Positions 25,330-33,048 of a stretch of 64,000 bases of DNA are shown piece after piece. Numbering within the stretch: the stretch's first letter is position 1; each line of letters starts with the position of its first letter. A program made the position numbers and the translations under genes. The DNA is from Hyphomicrobiales bacterium (GTDB lineage Bacteria; Pseudomonadota; Alphaproteobacteria; Rhizobiales; Rhizobiaceae): positions 186,001 through 250,000 of the forward strand of contig UCEZ01000007.1 of assembly GCA_900471525.1 (NCBI GenBank), in the 5' to 3' direction. The notes below the pieces were generated by a model. That model was not told the DNA's origin. It saw only the letters and a list, made by a program, of their open reading frames with translations, and did no database searches.

Positions 25330-25692
25330 GGAAAGCGTTCCTTCTGAAGACAATCGAAACGCGTCAAACGGCAGGCCGTCAGGCCACCTCGAAACGCAGC
25401 ATTTATTAGATATTCAATCCATAAATTTAATAGAGTAATTCGTGCCATTTTTGCGGACTGGAGAGATTCCTGTTTCTCCGAAACAGCCCCGAGCCGCAAA
25501 GATTTGCCGAAGCCAACTCGCCTCAGGGGCGCGCAAACTGCTCGGCGCGAACATTCCTCCGCAGGCTGACCATCCGCAAAGAAATTGTCGGGGCCGCCCG
25601 TACTTCGCAAAGCTGTTCTCCGCGTACGGCTGTCGCCCATCCAAAATATATGACAAATTATATAGACAATAAAGATATTGGAAATCCGTATC
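25330..25692. promoter_or_regulatory. 363-bp divergent promoter region of the first CUT2 transporter
   Basis: No gene is supported in this stretch. Both ends are AT-rich and the middle is GC-rich. At the right end TATAGACAATAAAG (25661-25674) lies 32 bases before the ATPase start. At the left end, on the minus strand, GAATATCTAATAAAT (25402-25416) resembles part of the reverse complement of the 28343-28358 motif. CTGTTTC/GAAACAG (25470-25476 with 25480-25486) is a perfect 7-bp hairpin. The arrangement suggests coordinated control of both directions. Confidence 0.5.
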
Positions 25693-27171
25693 ATGCCGCT
25701 GCTACACGTCGATGCACTCAGCCGCAGCTTTGGACCCACGCGCGCGCTCACCAGCGCCACGCTGACGATCGACGCTGGCGAGATCGTTGCCCTGATGGGA
25801 GCGAACGGTGCAGGCAAATCGACACTGGTGAAAATCCTCTCCGGCGTGCTGCCCGCCGATAGCGGCAAAGTCACGCTGAAGGAGCGACCCTATGCGCCGC
25901 GCACGCCCGCCGAAGCTGCTGCTGCCGGCGTCGTCACCGTCCATCAATCGACCGATCTCGTCGGCGCTCCCGGTCTTACCGTCGCCGATACGTTGTTGCT
26001 TTCTCGCTTCACGGAGCGAGGCCAACCCTTCTTCGTCTCCCGCTCCGGCATCCGGCGTCAGGCGCAGGCAATTCTCGATGCCGCCGGTTTCGATTTGCCG
26101 CTCGATCGCGATTTCGCAGATCTTTCGGCAGCCGACCGCCAACTGGTAGCGATTGCCCGTGCGCTTGCCAACAAAGCGGACCTGCTCATCCTCGACGAAC
26201 CGACCGCAAGCCTCTCGATTGCGGAGAGCCGCCGCCTCTTCGATATTCTGAGACGCCTGCGCGACGGCGGGCTTGCCATTCTCTACATCTCGCATCGCAC
26301 CGCCGATCTCGAGGCGATCGCCGACCGGGCGCTGGTCATGCGCGGTGGCGCGGTTGCCGGTGCGTTCCAGCGCCCCATCGACTTTTCCGCCGCCATCGAA
26401 ACGATGATCGGCCGCAAGCTGCAATCTGCAAGGCCGGACATCCGCATTGCCGACGGCACGCCGGTCTTCGAGATGCGCAGCGCACGCCTATTGCCGGATT
26501 CCGCCGCTTTCGATCTTGCCGTACATGCGGGCGAAGTGGTGGCGATCACCGGCGTACTTGGCGCCGGCAAGAGCCGCCTCCTGTCTGCGATCTTTGGCGC
26601 GGGCCACCTCGCCGGCGGTAAGATGTTTCTCGACGGCCGTCCGCATCATCCGCAAACACCAGCTGACGGTATCGCCTCCGGTGTCGCCATGGCGGCCGAA
26701 GACCGGCACCGCTCGTCGCTGATACCTGCCAACTGGCCGGGCAGTTCGCTTGCCGCCACCATCAGCCTGCCGCATCTCGCCAAATGGTATCCGCATGGCC
26801 TCCTGTTCGGCGGCCGCGAGCAACGCGAGGCGAAAAAGGCGATTGCCCGTCTGCGCATCAAGGCATCCGGACCGCAAGCGCCGATCGCGTCGCTCTCCGG
26901 CGGCAACCAGCAGAAGGCCGTTCTCGCCCGCTGGGAAGCCGAGCCGAGCCGACTGCTCCTGCTCGATGAACCCTTCCAGGGTGTCGATGTCGGCGCACGC
27001 CACGATATCATTCAGGCCATCCGCAGCCGCACTGACCGGGCTACCCTGATCGCCACCTCCGACCCCGAAGAAGCCTACGAGGTCGCCGACCGCATTCTCG
27101 TCATCGACCATTACAGCCTCGTGCCGACGCCCCGTGGCGCAATATCTGCCTCCCAAGGAATTCACGCATGA
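25693..27171 (+). CDS. CUT2-family ABC transporter ATPase (RbsA-like, two domains)
   Basis: 492 residues with two fused ATPase domains. Domain 1 has Walker A GANGAGKST, signature LSAADRQ and Walker B LLILDEPTASL. Domain 2 has GVLGAGKSR, LSGGNQQKAVLARW and LLLLDEPFQGVDVG. This architecture is specific to ribose/xylose/autoinducer-type (CUT2) importers. There is no Cys and only six internal Met. The ATG at 25693 is favoured over a TTG at 25678. The stop overlaps the permease start (ATGA at 27168), giving tight coupling. The binding protein is probably the divergent 24283-25329 gene. Confidence 0.88.
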   Translation: MPLLHVDALSRSFGPTRALTSATLTIDAGEIVALMGANGAGKSTLVKILSGVLPADSGKVTLKERPYAPRTPAEAAAAGVVTVHQSTDLVGAPGLTVADTLLLSRFTERGQPFFVSRSGIRRQAQAILDAAGFDLPLDRDFADLSAADRQLVAIARALANKADLLILDEPTASLSIAESRRLFDILRRLRDGGLAILYISHRTADLEAIADRALVMRGGAVAGAFQRPIDFSAAIETMIGRKLQSARPDIRIADGTPVFEMRSARLLPDSAAFDLAVHAGEVVAITGVLGAGKSRLLSAIFGAGHLAGGKMFLDGRPHHPQTPADGIASGVAMAAEDRHRSSLIPANWPGSSLAATISLPHLAKWYPHGLLFGGREQREAKKAIARLRIKASGPQAPIASLSGGNQQKAVLARWEAEPSRLLLLDEPFQGVDVGARHDIIQAIRSRTDRATLIATSDPEEAYEVADRILVIDHYSLVPTPRGAISASQGIHA

Positions 27172-28229
27172 CCTCGATCAACGACGAAACCCTGTCGCCG
27201 GTGTCGCGAACCGCGAAAGGCGACAAGAACGCCATCAGCTGGCTCGGAAACCTGAGCGCCATCCTGCGTTCCGGCGCGGTCTTCATCCTGCTGGGCGCTC
27301 TTCTGTTGGGCTTTTCCGCTGCCGAACCCGCCTTCGCCAATATCGGCAACCTGATGAGCATCCTGCAGGCGGTTGCCGTCGTCGCTATCCTCGGCGCAGG
27401 CGTGACCGTGACGCTTGCCGTCGGCGGCTTCGATCTGTCGATCGGCGCCATTGCCGCCTCGAGCGTCATGGCTGCCAGCTATGCGATGATCGTCTGGGGG
27501 TTCAGTGCCGTTGCGACTGTGCCGCTGGTGCTCGCCTTCGGGGCGCTTGTCGGGCTCGTCAATGCGCTCCTCATCGTCCGGCTCAAGGTTCCGGATCTTC
27601 TCGCCACCTTGTCGATGATGTTCCTGCTGTCCGGCCTGCAACTGATCCCGACCGCCGGCCGCTCCATTTCCGCCGGGCTCATCCTGCCGGACGGAACCAC
27701 CGCGACCGGCGCATACGACCCTGCGTTCCTCCTGATCGGCCGCTTCAGCCTGTTCGGCATCGTTCCCGTCTCCGTCGTGCTGATGACGCTGGTCGCCATC
27801 GTCCTGTTCGTTCTCACCGAGCGCACCCGCATCGGCCGCCTGCTCTTTGCCACCGGCGGCAACGAACTGGCCACGCGCCTTGCCGGCGCTTCGACGGCAC
27901 GGTTGAAGACGCTTGCCTATGTCATTTCCGGCACGCTTGCATCTCTCGGCGGCATCGTCATCGCCGCCCGCGTCGGCCGTGGTGACGTCTCCTCCGGCGG
28001 CTCGCTGCTGATGGACGCCGTGGCCGCGGCTTTGATCGGCTTTGCAGTGCTTAGGCGCCGCCGGCCGAACGTGCTCGGCACTATCGTTGGCGCGGTCTTC
28101 GTCGGCGTGCTGCTCAACGGTCTCACCATGCTGAATGCACCCTACTATACGCAGGATTTCGTCAAGGGTGCCGTACTCGTCGGGGCCTTGGCGCTGACGT
28201 ACGGCGTCGGGCGCAGCGCAGCCCAATGA
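27168..28229 (+). CDS. CUT2-family ABC transporter permease (RbsC-like)
   Basis: 353 residues of BPD_transp_2 type with eight to ten membrane segments. GVTVTLAVGGFDLSIGAIAASSVM carries the GGxDLSxG signature of ribose-type permeases, and ARLKTLAYVISGTLASLGGIV is the cytoplasmic coupling region. It overlaps the ATPase gene by 4 bases. There is no Cys, and 9 Met in total. It is followed by a 144-base gap containing the promoter of the second transporter. Confidence 0.88.
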   Translation: MTSINDETLSPVSRTAKGDKNAISWLGNLSAILRSGAVFILLGALLLGFSAAEPAFANIGNLMSILQAVAVVAILGAGVTVTLAVGGFDLSIGAIAASSVMAASYAMIVWGFSAVATVPLVLAFGALVGLVNALLIVRLKVPDLLATLSMMFLLSGLQLIPTAGRSISAGLILPDGTTATGAYDPAFLLIGRFSLFGIVPVSVVLMTLVAIVLFVLTERTRIGRLLFATGGNELATRLAGASTARLKTLAYVISGTLASLGGIVIAARVGRGDVSSGGSLLMDAVAAALIGFAVLRRRRPNVLGTIVGAVFVGVLLNGLTMLNAPYYTQDFVKGAVLVGALALTYGVGRSAAQ

Positions 28230-28342
28230 CGCCTTTCGTCGCCGGGAATTTGGCAGGCACTGCCAGATGCCCCGCCAAGTTTTCCGGGCCGAGCGCAATC
28301 TTTGGAAATTTCTTTCTCGGCACTGAGATCAATACACTTATT

Positions 28343-28358
28343 CTATAGATATTATTCA
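28343..28358 (+). promoter_or_regulatory. AT-rich TATAGA motif before the second CUT2 operon
   Basis: CTATAGATATTATTCA has TATAGA at 28344-28349, 30 bases before the ATG at 28374. TTATTC is repeated on both sides of it with a 14-base period. It is the best match to the copies at 20304 and 18757. An independent promoter for the second transporter operon is implied. Confidence 0.5.
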
Positions 28359-28373
28359 AATTGAGGACGAACC

Positions 28374-29384
28374 ATGACACAGGAAAAAGCCGGACAGGGC
28401 GTCGGACGCCGTGATCTCTTGAAATTTTCGGCCGTCGCGGGCGCAGCACTCGCCGGAGCGAGCCTTATCGGCAGCCGGACGGCAGCGGCGGAAGATGGGC
28501 TCTCGCTGAAGGGCAAGCGCATCGCCATCAGCGCTACGGGCACAGATCACTTCTTCGACCTTCAGGCCTACAATGCCCAGATCGAGGAAGTGAAGCGCCT
28601 GGGCGGCGAACCGATCGCGGTCGACGCCGGCCGCAACGACGGCAAGCTCGTTTCGCAGCTTCAGACGCTGATCGCCCAGAAGCCGGATGCGATCGTGCAG
28701 ATCCTCGGCACGCTCAGCGTCATCGATCCCTGGCTGAAGAAGGCACGCGACGCCGGCATTCCGGTGCTAACGGTCGATGTCGGCTCGACCAATTCAATCA
28801 ACAACACCACCTCCGACAATTGGGGCATCGGCAAAGATCTGGCGCTGCAGCTGGTTTCAGACATCGGCGGTGAAGGCAATATCGTCGTTTTCAACGGCTT
28901 CTATGGCGTCACACCCTGCGCCATCCGCTACGACCAGCTCGTCAACGTCGTCAAATACTTCCCCAAGGTGAAAATCCTCGAGCCGGAACTGCGCGACGTC
29001 ATTCCGAACACTGTCCAGGACGCCTTCACGCAGATCACCGCCCTGCTCAACAAATATCCGGAGAAGGGCTCGATCAAGGCGATCTGGTCGGCCTGGGACA
29101 TTCCGCAGCTCGGTGCAACTCAGGCGGTGGCTGCCGCCGGCCGCAATGAGATCCGCACGTATGGTGTCGACGGCAGCCCGGAAGTGCTGCAGCTCGTTGC
29201 CGATCCGAACTCGCCGGCCGGCGCCGACGTGGCACAGCAGCCGGCCGAAATCGGCCGTACGGCGATCCAGAACGTTGCCCGCCTGCTGGCCGGCCAGACC
29301 CTGCCGCGCGAGACCTATGTGCCGGCACTGATCGCCAACAAGGCGAACGTCAACGAAGTCAGCAAGAAGCTCGGCATCGGCTGA
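28374..29384 (+). CDS. CUT2-type ABC transporter binding protein with Tat signal
   Basis: 336 residues. A twin-arginine signal (GRRDLLKFSAVAGAALAGAS, cleavage near TAAAE) precedes a ribose-type binding protein: RIAISATGTDHFFDLQAYNAQ, LIAQKPDAIVQILGTLSV, IPVLTVDVGSTNS and IKAIWSAWDIPQLGA. Apart from the initiator there is no Met, and there is one Cys (TPCAIR). It heads the operon ATPase - permease - permease - FMN monooxygenase. Export by Tat is uncommon for this family and implies folding, or cofactor or ligand loading, in the cytoplasm. GAGGACGAACC precedes the ATG. Confidence 0.86.
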   Translation: MTQEKAGQGVGRRDLLKFSAVAGAALAGASLIGSRTAAAEDGLSLKGKRIAISATGTDHFFDLQAYNAQIEEVKRLGGEPIAVDAGRNDGKLVSQLQTLIAQKPDAIVQILGTLSVIDPWLKKARDAGIPVLTVDVGSTNSINNTTSDNWGIGKDLALQLVSDIGGEGNIVVFNGFYGVTPCAIRYDQLVNVVKYFPKVKILEPELRDVIPNTVQDAFTQITALLNKYPEKGSIKAIWSAWDIPQLGATQAVAAAGRNEIRTYGVDGSPEVLQLVADPNSPAGADVAQQPAEIGRTAIQNVARLLAGQTLPRETYVPALIANKANVNEVSKKLGIG

Positions 29385-29461
29385 CCTTGTACGCCCTCGG
29401 GCGATCCGGACACGCTCCGGGTCGCCGCTTCGATTGTGTCGATCACCGGGACGGACTTTCC

Positions 29462-31006
29462 ATGAGCGCAGCTTCACCAGCCGCAGACAGAAGCGGCGAC
29501 GCCATTCATCTCGAAAATATCGTCAAGCGGTTCGATGGCGCTCTGGCACTCTCTGGCGCCTCGCTGCGCGTCCGGCGCGGTACTGTTCACGGCCTCGTCG
29601 GCCAGAACGGTGCCGGCAAGTCGACGCTGATCAAGCTGCTCGCCGGTCTCCACCAGCCCGACGAGGGACGCATCGAGATCGACGGGCAGGTCTATGAAAA
29701 GCTCACCCCGCACCGGGTCGAGGAACTGGGCATCCATTTCATCCATCAGGACCGCCTGCTCGTGCCGACTTTCACGGTCGGCGAAGCCCTGTTTCTCGGA
29801 CGCGAACCGCGCATCGCCGGGACGCCTTTTCTCGACCGCCGGCTGATGCAGCGCCGGGCCGGCGAGATCCTCAACGATTATTTCGGCGTGAGATTGCCCA
29901 ACAGCGCCCTGATCAGCGAACTTTCCACCGCGGAGAAACAGATCGTCCAGATCACCCGCGCGCTGCTCGACCAGCCAAAGATACTGGTGTTCGACGAGCC
30001 GACGGCAGCCCTTGTGCGCCGGGAGGCGGATATCCTCTTCCGGCTGATCCGCCGCCTGCGCGACGAGGGCGTCACGATCATCTACATCTCGCATTATCTC
30101 AACGAGATCGAGGAACTCTGCGACCACGTCACGGTGCTGCGCAACGGCGAGGACGTCGCGACCCTGCCTCTTGGCGAAACTTCTGCGGCGGCCATTGCCC
30201 GGCTGATGGTGGCGCGCGACATCGCGGAGATGTTCCCGAAACGGAGCGTCACGCCCGGTAAGGACATACTGACCATCGACCAGCTGTCATCGCGCGGAAA
30301 ATACCACGATATCTCCCTGACACTGCGGCGTGGCGAGGTGCTCGGTCTCACGGGTCTTCTGGGTTCGGGCGCCAAGGACCTGATCCGCACACTGTTCGGC
30401 CTAGAAACCGCGACCTCCGGGCAGATCGAGATCGACGGTAAACCGGTACGCTCGGTCAACCCAGCGCAGGCCGTCGACCAGCACCTGGCGCTTGTGCCAG
30501 AAGACCGGCGCGGCAATGGTGTGGCGCTTGATCTAAGCGTCACCGAGAATATCACGCTCTCGTCGCTGAAGCGCTTCACACGCCTCGGCTTCCTTGATTT
30601 CAAGAGTGAACGGCAAGAGGCGGATGACCTCATCCGCCGCCTTGAGGTCAAGACATCGGGACGCAACGCCCTTGTGCGCACGCTCTCGGGCGGCAACCAG
30701 CAGAAGGTGGCAATCGCTAAATGGCTGAGCCGCCATTCCGAAGTCTACCTGCTCGACGAGCCGACCGTCGGTGTCGACATCGGCTCGAAGGTCGAGATCT
30801 ACAATCTGATCGGCGATCTCGCTGCCCGTGGGGCAGGCATCATCGTGCTCTCGTCCGACTTGGCCGAACTGATCGGCATCACCGATCGCATCCTTGTCCT
30901 CTTCCGCGGCAACATCGTGCATGAATTCGTCTCGTCGCAGACATCGCCAGACGAAGTGCTTGCCGCATCCACCGGATCATCGGAGACGCTCCGCCATGTC
31001 GGTTGA
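29462..31006 (+). CDS. CUT2-family ABC transporter ATPase (second system)
   Basis: 514 residues with two ATPase domains. Domain 1 has Walker A GQNGAGKST, ELSTAEKQIVQITRALL and VFDEPTAALV. Domain 2 has the degenerate nucleotide loop GLLGSGAKD (Lys/Ser replaced), then LSGGNQQKVAIAKWL and LLDEPTVGVDIGSK. A defective second Walker A is usual for RbsA-like proteins. There are three internal Met and one Cys. The ATG at 29462 is preferred over an in-frame opening at 29387. It overlaps the next permease gene by 11 bases. Confidence 0.88.
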   Translation: MSAASPAADRSGDAIHLENIVKRFDGALALSGASLRVRRGTVHGLVGQNGAGKSTLIKLLAGLHQPDEGRIEIDGQVYEKLTPHRVEELGIHFIHQDRLLVPTFTVGEALFLGREPRIAGTPFLDRRLMQRRAGEILNDYFGVRLPNSALISELSTAEKQIVQITRALLDQPKILVFDEPTAALVRREADILFRLIRRLRDEGVTIIYISHYLNEIEELCDHVTVLRNGEDVATLPLGETSAAAIARLMVARDIAEMFPKRSVTPGKDILTIDQLSSRGKYHDISLTLRRGEVLGLTGLLGSGAKDLIRTLFGLETATSGQIEIDGKPVRSVNPAQAVDQHLALVPEDRRGNGVALDLSVTENITLSSLKRFTRLGFLDFKSERQEADDLIRRLEVKTSGRNALVRTLSGGNQQKVAIAKWLSRHSEVYLLDEPTVGVDIGSKVEIYNLIGDLAARGAGIIVLSSDLAELIGITDRILVLFRGNIVHEFVSSQTSPDEVLAASTGSSETLRHVG

Positions 31007-32024
31007 CATTCAGCTCGCACCCGTCATCCATTTTGAACCCGGTCAATCCGGTTTCTCCTCGGCAAGGGGCGTAAACCTCGCCGCCGCGGCGCTGCGGGCC
31101 GGATCGCTGATTGCCTTTGTCGCGATCCTCGTCGTCTTCTCGGTTACGGCACCTTATTTCCTCAGCGTCGGCAATATCGGCAACGTGCTTGGCCAATCAG
31201 CCATTTCCGGCGTGCTCGCCATCGGCCTGACGATCGTGCTGATTGCCGGCGGCTCCAACGTCGTCACCGGCGGCATAGACCTGTCGCTCGCCGCCAATAT
31301 GGGCCTCAGCGCCGCCGTCTACGCGACGATTGCCCAGCTCGGCTATGGTGATGCGACGGCGGTCGCAGCCGCTCTCCTCACCGGTGGACTGATCGGCGTA
31401 GTCAACGCCATCGCCGTCGTCGGCGCCGGCATCGTGCCGCTGCTCGCAACGCTTGCCGTTATGAACATCGTCGCCGGCCTTGAACTGGTGCTGACGCAGA
31501 ACACCGTCATTCCGGCCTCGACGCCGCTGCTCACGGCGCTTTCATCGTCCGGCCTCTTCGGCATTCCGGCACTCGCCTATGTGCTGCTCGTCTTCACGCT
31601 GATCGCTGCAGCCATCGTGCAGTACACGCCGGCCGGGCTTCGGCTCTACGCGGTCGGCGAGTTTCCCGATGCGGCCCGCGCAGCAGGCCTGCCGGTCCGC
31701 CGGCTGGTCGCAGGTGCCTTCATCGCCAGCGGCCTGTGCGGCGGTTTTGCCGGCATCCTGTCCGTCTCCAATCTCAGCGGCAGCACCACCGGTTCCGGTG
31801 AAATGCTGCTGCCGGTCGTGGTCACGGCACTGCTTGGTTCCGTCTTTTCCCGGCGGCTGGTGCCGACGGTCATCGGTACCCTTCTGTCCACCCTGTTCGT
31901 TGGCTTCCTCGTCAACGGCTTCCAGCTTCTGAATATTTCGAGCGTGCTGGTGAGCGGTGTCCAGGGACTGCTCATCCTGCTCGTCGTTTCCGCAACGACT
32001 TTGCTACGCAGACAGGAGGCCTGA
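30996..32024 (+). CDS. CUT2-family ABC transporter permease A (second system)
   Basis: 342 residues, BPD_transp_2 type. VLIAGGSNVVTGGIDLSLAAN carries the ribose-permease GGxDLS signature; eight to ten hydrophobic segments follow a polar N terminus of about 25 residues. The start at 30996 overlaps the ATPase end. It has three internal Met and one Cys, very low for a membrane protein. It is paired with the next gene as a probable heterodimeric channel. Confidence 0.87.
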   Translation: MSVDIQLAPVIHFEPGQSGFSSARGVNLAAAALRAGSLIAFVAILVVFSVTAPYFLSVGNIGNVLGQSAISGVLAIGLTIVLIAGGSNVVTGGIDLSLAANMGLSAAVYATIAQLGYGDATAVAAALLTGGLIGVVNAIAVVGAGIVPLLATLAVMNIVAGLELVLTQNTVIPASTPLLTALSSSGLFGIPALAYVLLVFTLIAAAIVQYTPAGLRLYAVGEFPDAARAAGLPVRRLVAGAFIASGLCGGFAGILSVSNLSGSTTGSGEMLLPVVVTALLGSVFSRRLVPTVIGTLLSTLFVGFLVNGFQLLNISSVLVSGVQGLLILLVVSATTLLRRQEA

Positions 32025-32027
32025 ACC

Positions 32028-33026
32028 ATGACCCTGCAGACCTCCTCGATCGGGACACCAACCCTGCCCCGCCTTCTGCTTGGCACCGTCGTAGACAACG
32101 CGCTGGTACTGGCGCTCGTTACCGTGTTCGCCGCCTTTTCCATCGCGACTCCGACATTCCCAACGCTCGCCAATCTGCAGAGCATCCTCGTCAACAACTT
32201 CACGCTGCTCGCCATAGTCGCCATCGCCATGACCTTCGCCGTCTCGGTTGGCGGCATCGATCTTTCGGTGGGAACGGCGGTGGATTTTGCGAGCTTCGCC
32301 TTCGTCTCACTGGTGCTTGCCGGCCAACCCGTTGCCATCGCAGCTTTGGCCGGGTTGGGTGCGGGAGCAGCCGTCGGAGCATTCAATGCGGTGCTGATTT
32401 CCGGTATCGGCATTTCGCCGTTTCTCGCCACGCTCGGCACGCTGTTCATCGGCCGCAGCATCCAGCAGCTTCTGACCAATGGCGGAAACCCGGTTTACTT
32501 GCCGCCGTCAGGCGCGCCGGAAGCCTTCCGCTTTCTCGGCCGCGGTGCGATCGCCGGTATTCCCGTTCCGCTCGTCATCGCCGCGGTCATCGTCGCCGGC
32601 GCCACACTGATCCTCACCCGCGCCCGCTTCGGTCGCGTCGCTCTGGCGATCGGCATCCAGCCGAGCGTCGCGCGTTACTCCGGTATCACGGCCCGCGCCC
32701 ACGTCGCCGTCGCCTTCATTCTGGTCGGTCTGATCGCCGCCGTCGCCGGGCTGATCCTGTCGGCGACTGTCACGGTCTATATCCCCTCCTCCGGCAACGC
32801 CTTCCTGCTCAATGCGATCGGTGCCACCTTCATCGGCACGACGCTCTCCCGCCTCGGCCGCCCCAACATCCCCGGCACTATCCTCGGCGTGCTGCTGCTC
32901 GGCATCGTCGCCAACGGCCTGCTGCTCACCGGCCTGAATTTCTACTGGCAGCAGGTCGGCACCGGCCTGCTGATCTTTGCCGTGCTGGCCCTGAGCTTCA
33001 TCAACAGGCGCAAGGCCACGGCCTGA
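32028..33026 (+). CDS. CUT2-family ABC transporter permease B (second system)
   Basis: 332 residues, BPD_transp_2 type. AMTFAVSVGGIDLSVGTAVDF holds the family signature. It starts 3 bases after permease A ends. There is one internal Met and no Cys in 332 membrane-protein residues, an extreme value given how often Met occurs in helices. Two non-identical permeases with one double ATPase imply a heteromeric translocator. Confidence 0.87.
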   Translation: MTLQTSSIGTPTLPRLLLGTVVDNALVLALVTVFAAFSIATPTFPTLANLQSILVNNFTLLAIVAIAMTFAVSVGGIDLSVGTAVDFASFAFVSLVLAGQPVAIAALAGLGAGAAVGAFNAVLISGIGISPFLATLGTLFIGRSIQQLLTNGGNPVYLPPSGAPEAFRFLGRGAIAGIPVPLVIAAVIVAGATLILTRARFGRVALAIGIQPSVARYSGITARAHVAVAFILVGLIAAVAGLILSATVTVYIPSSGNAFLLNAIGATFIGTTLSRLGRPNIPGTILGVLLLGIVANGLLLTGLNFYWQQVGTGLLIFAVLALSFINRRKATA

Positions 33027-33048
33027 CATCAAGACAAGGAATTGAGAC

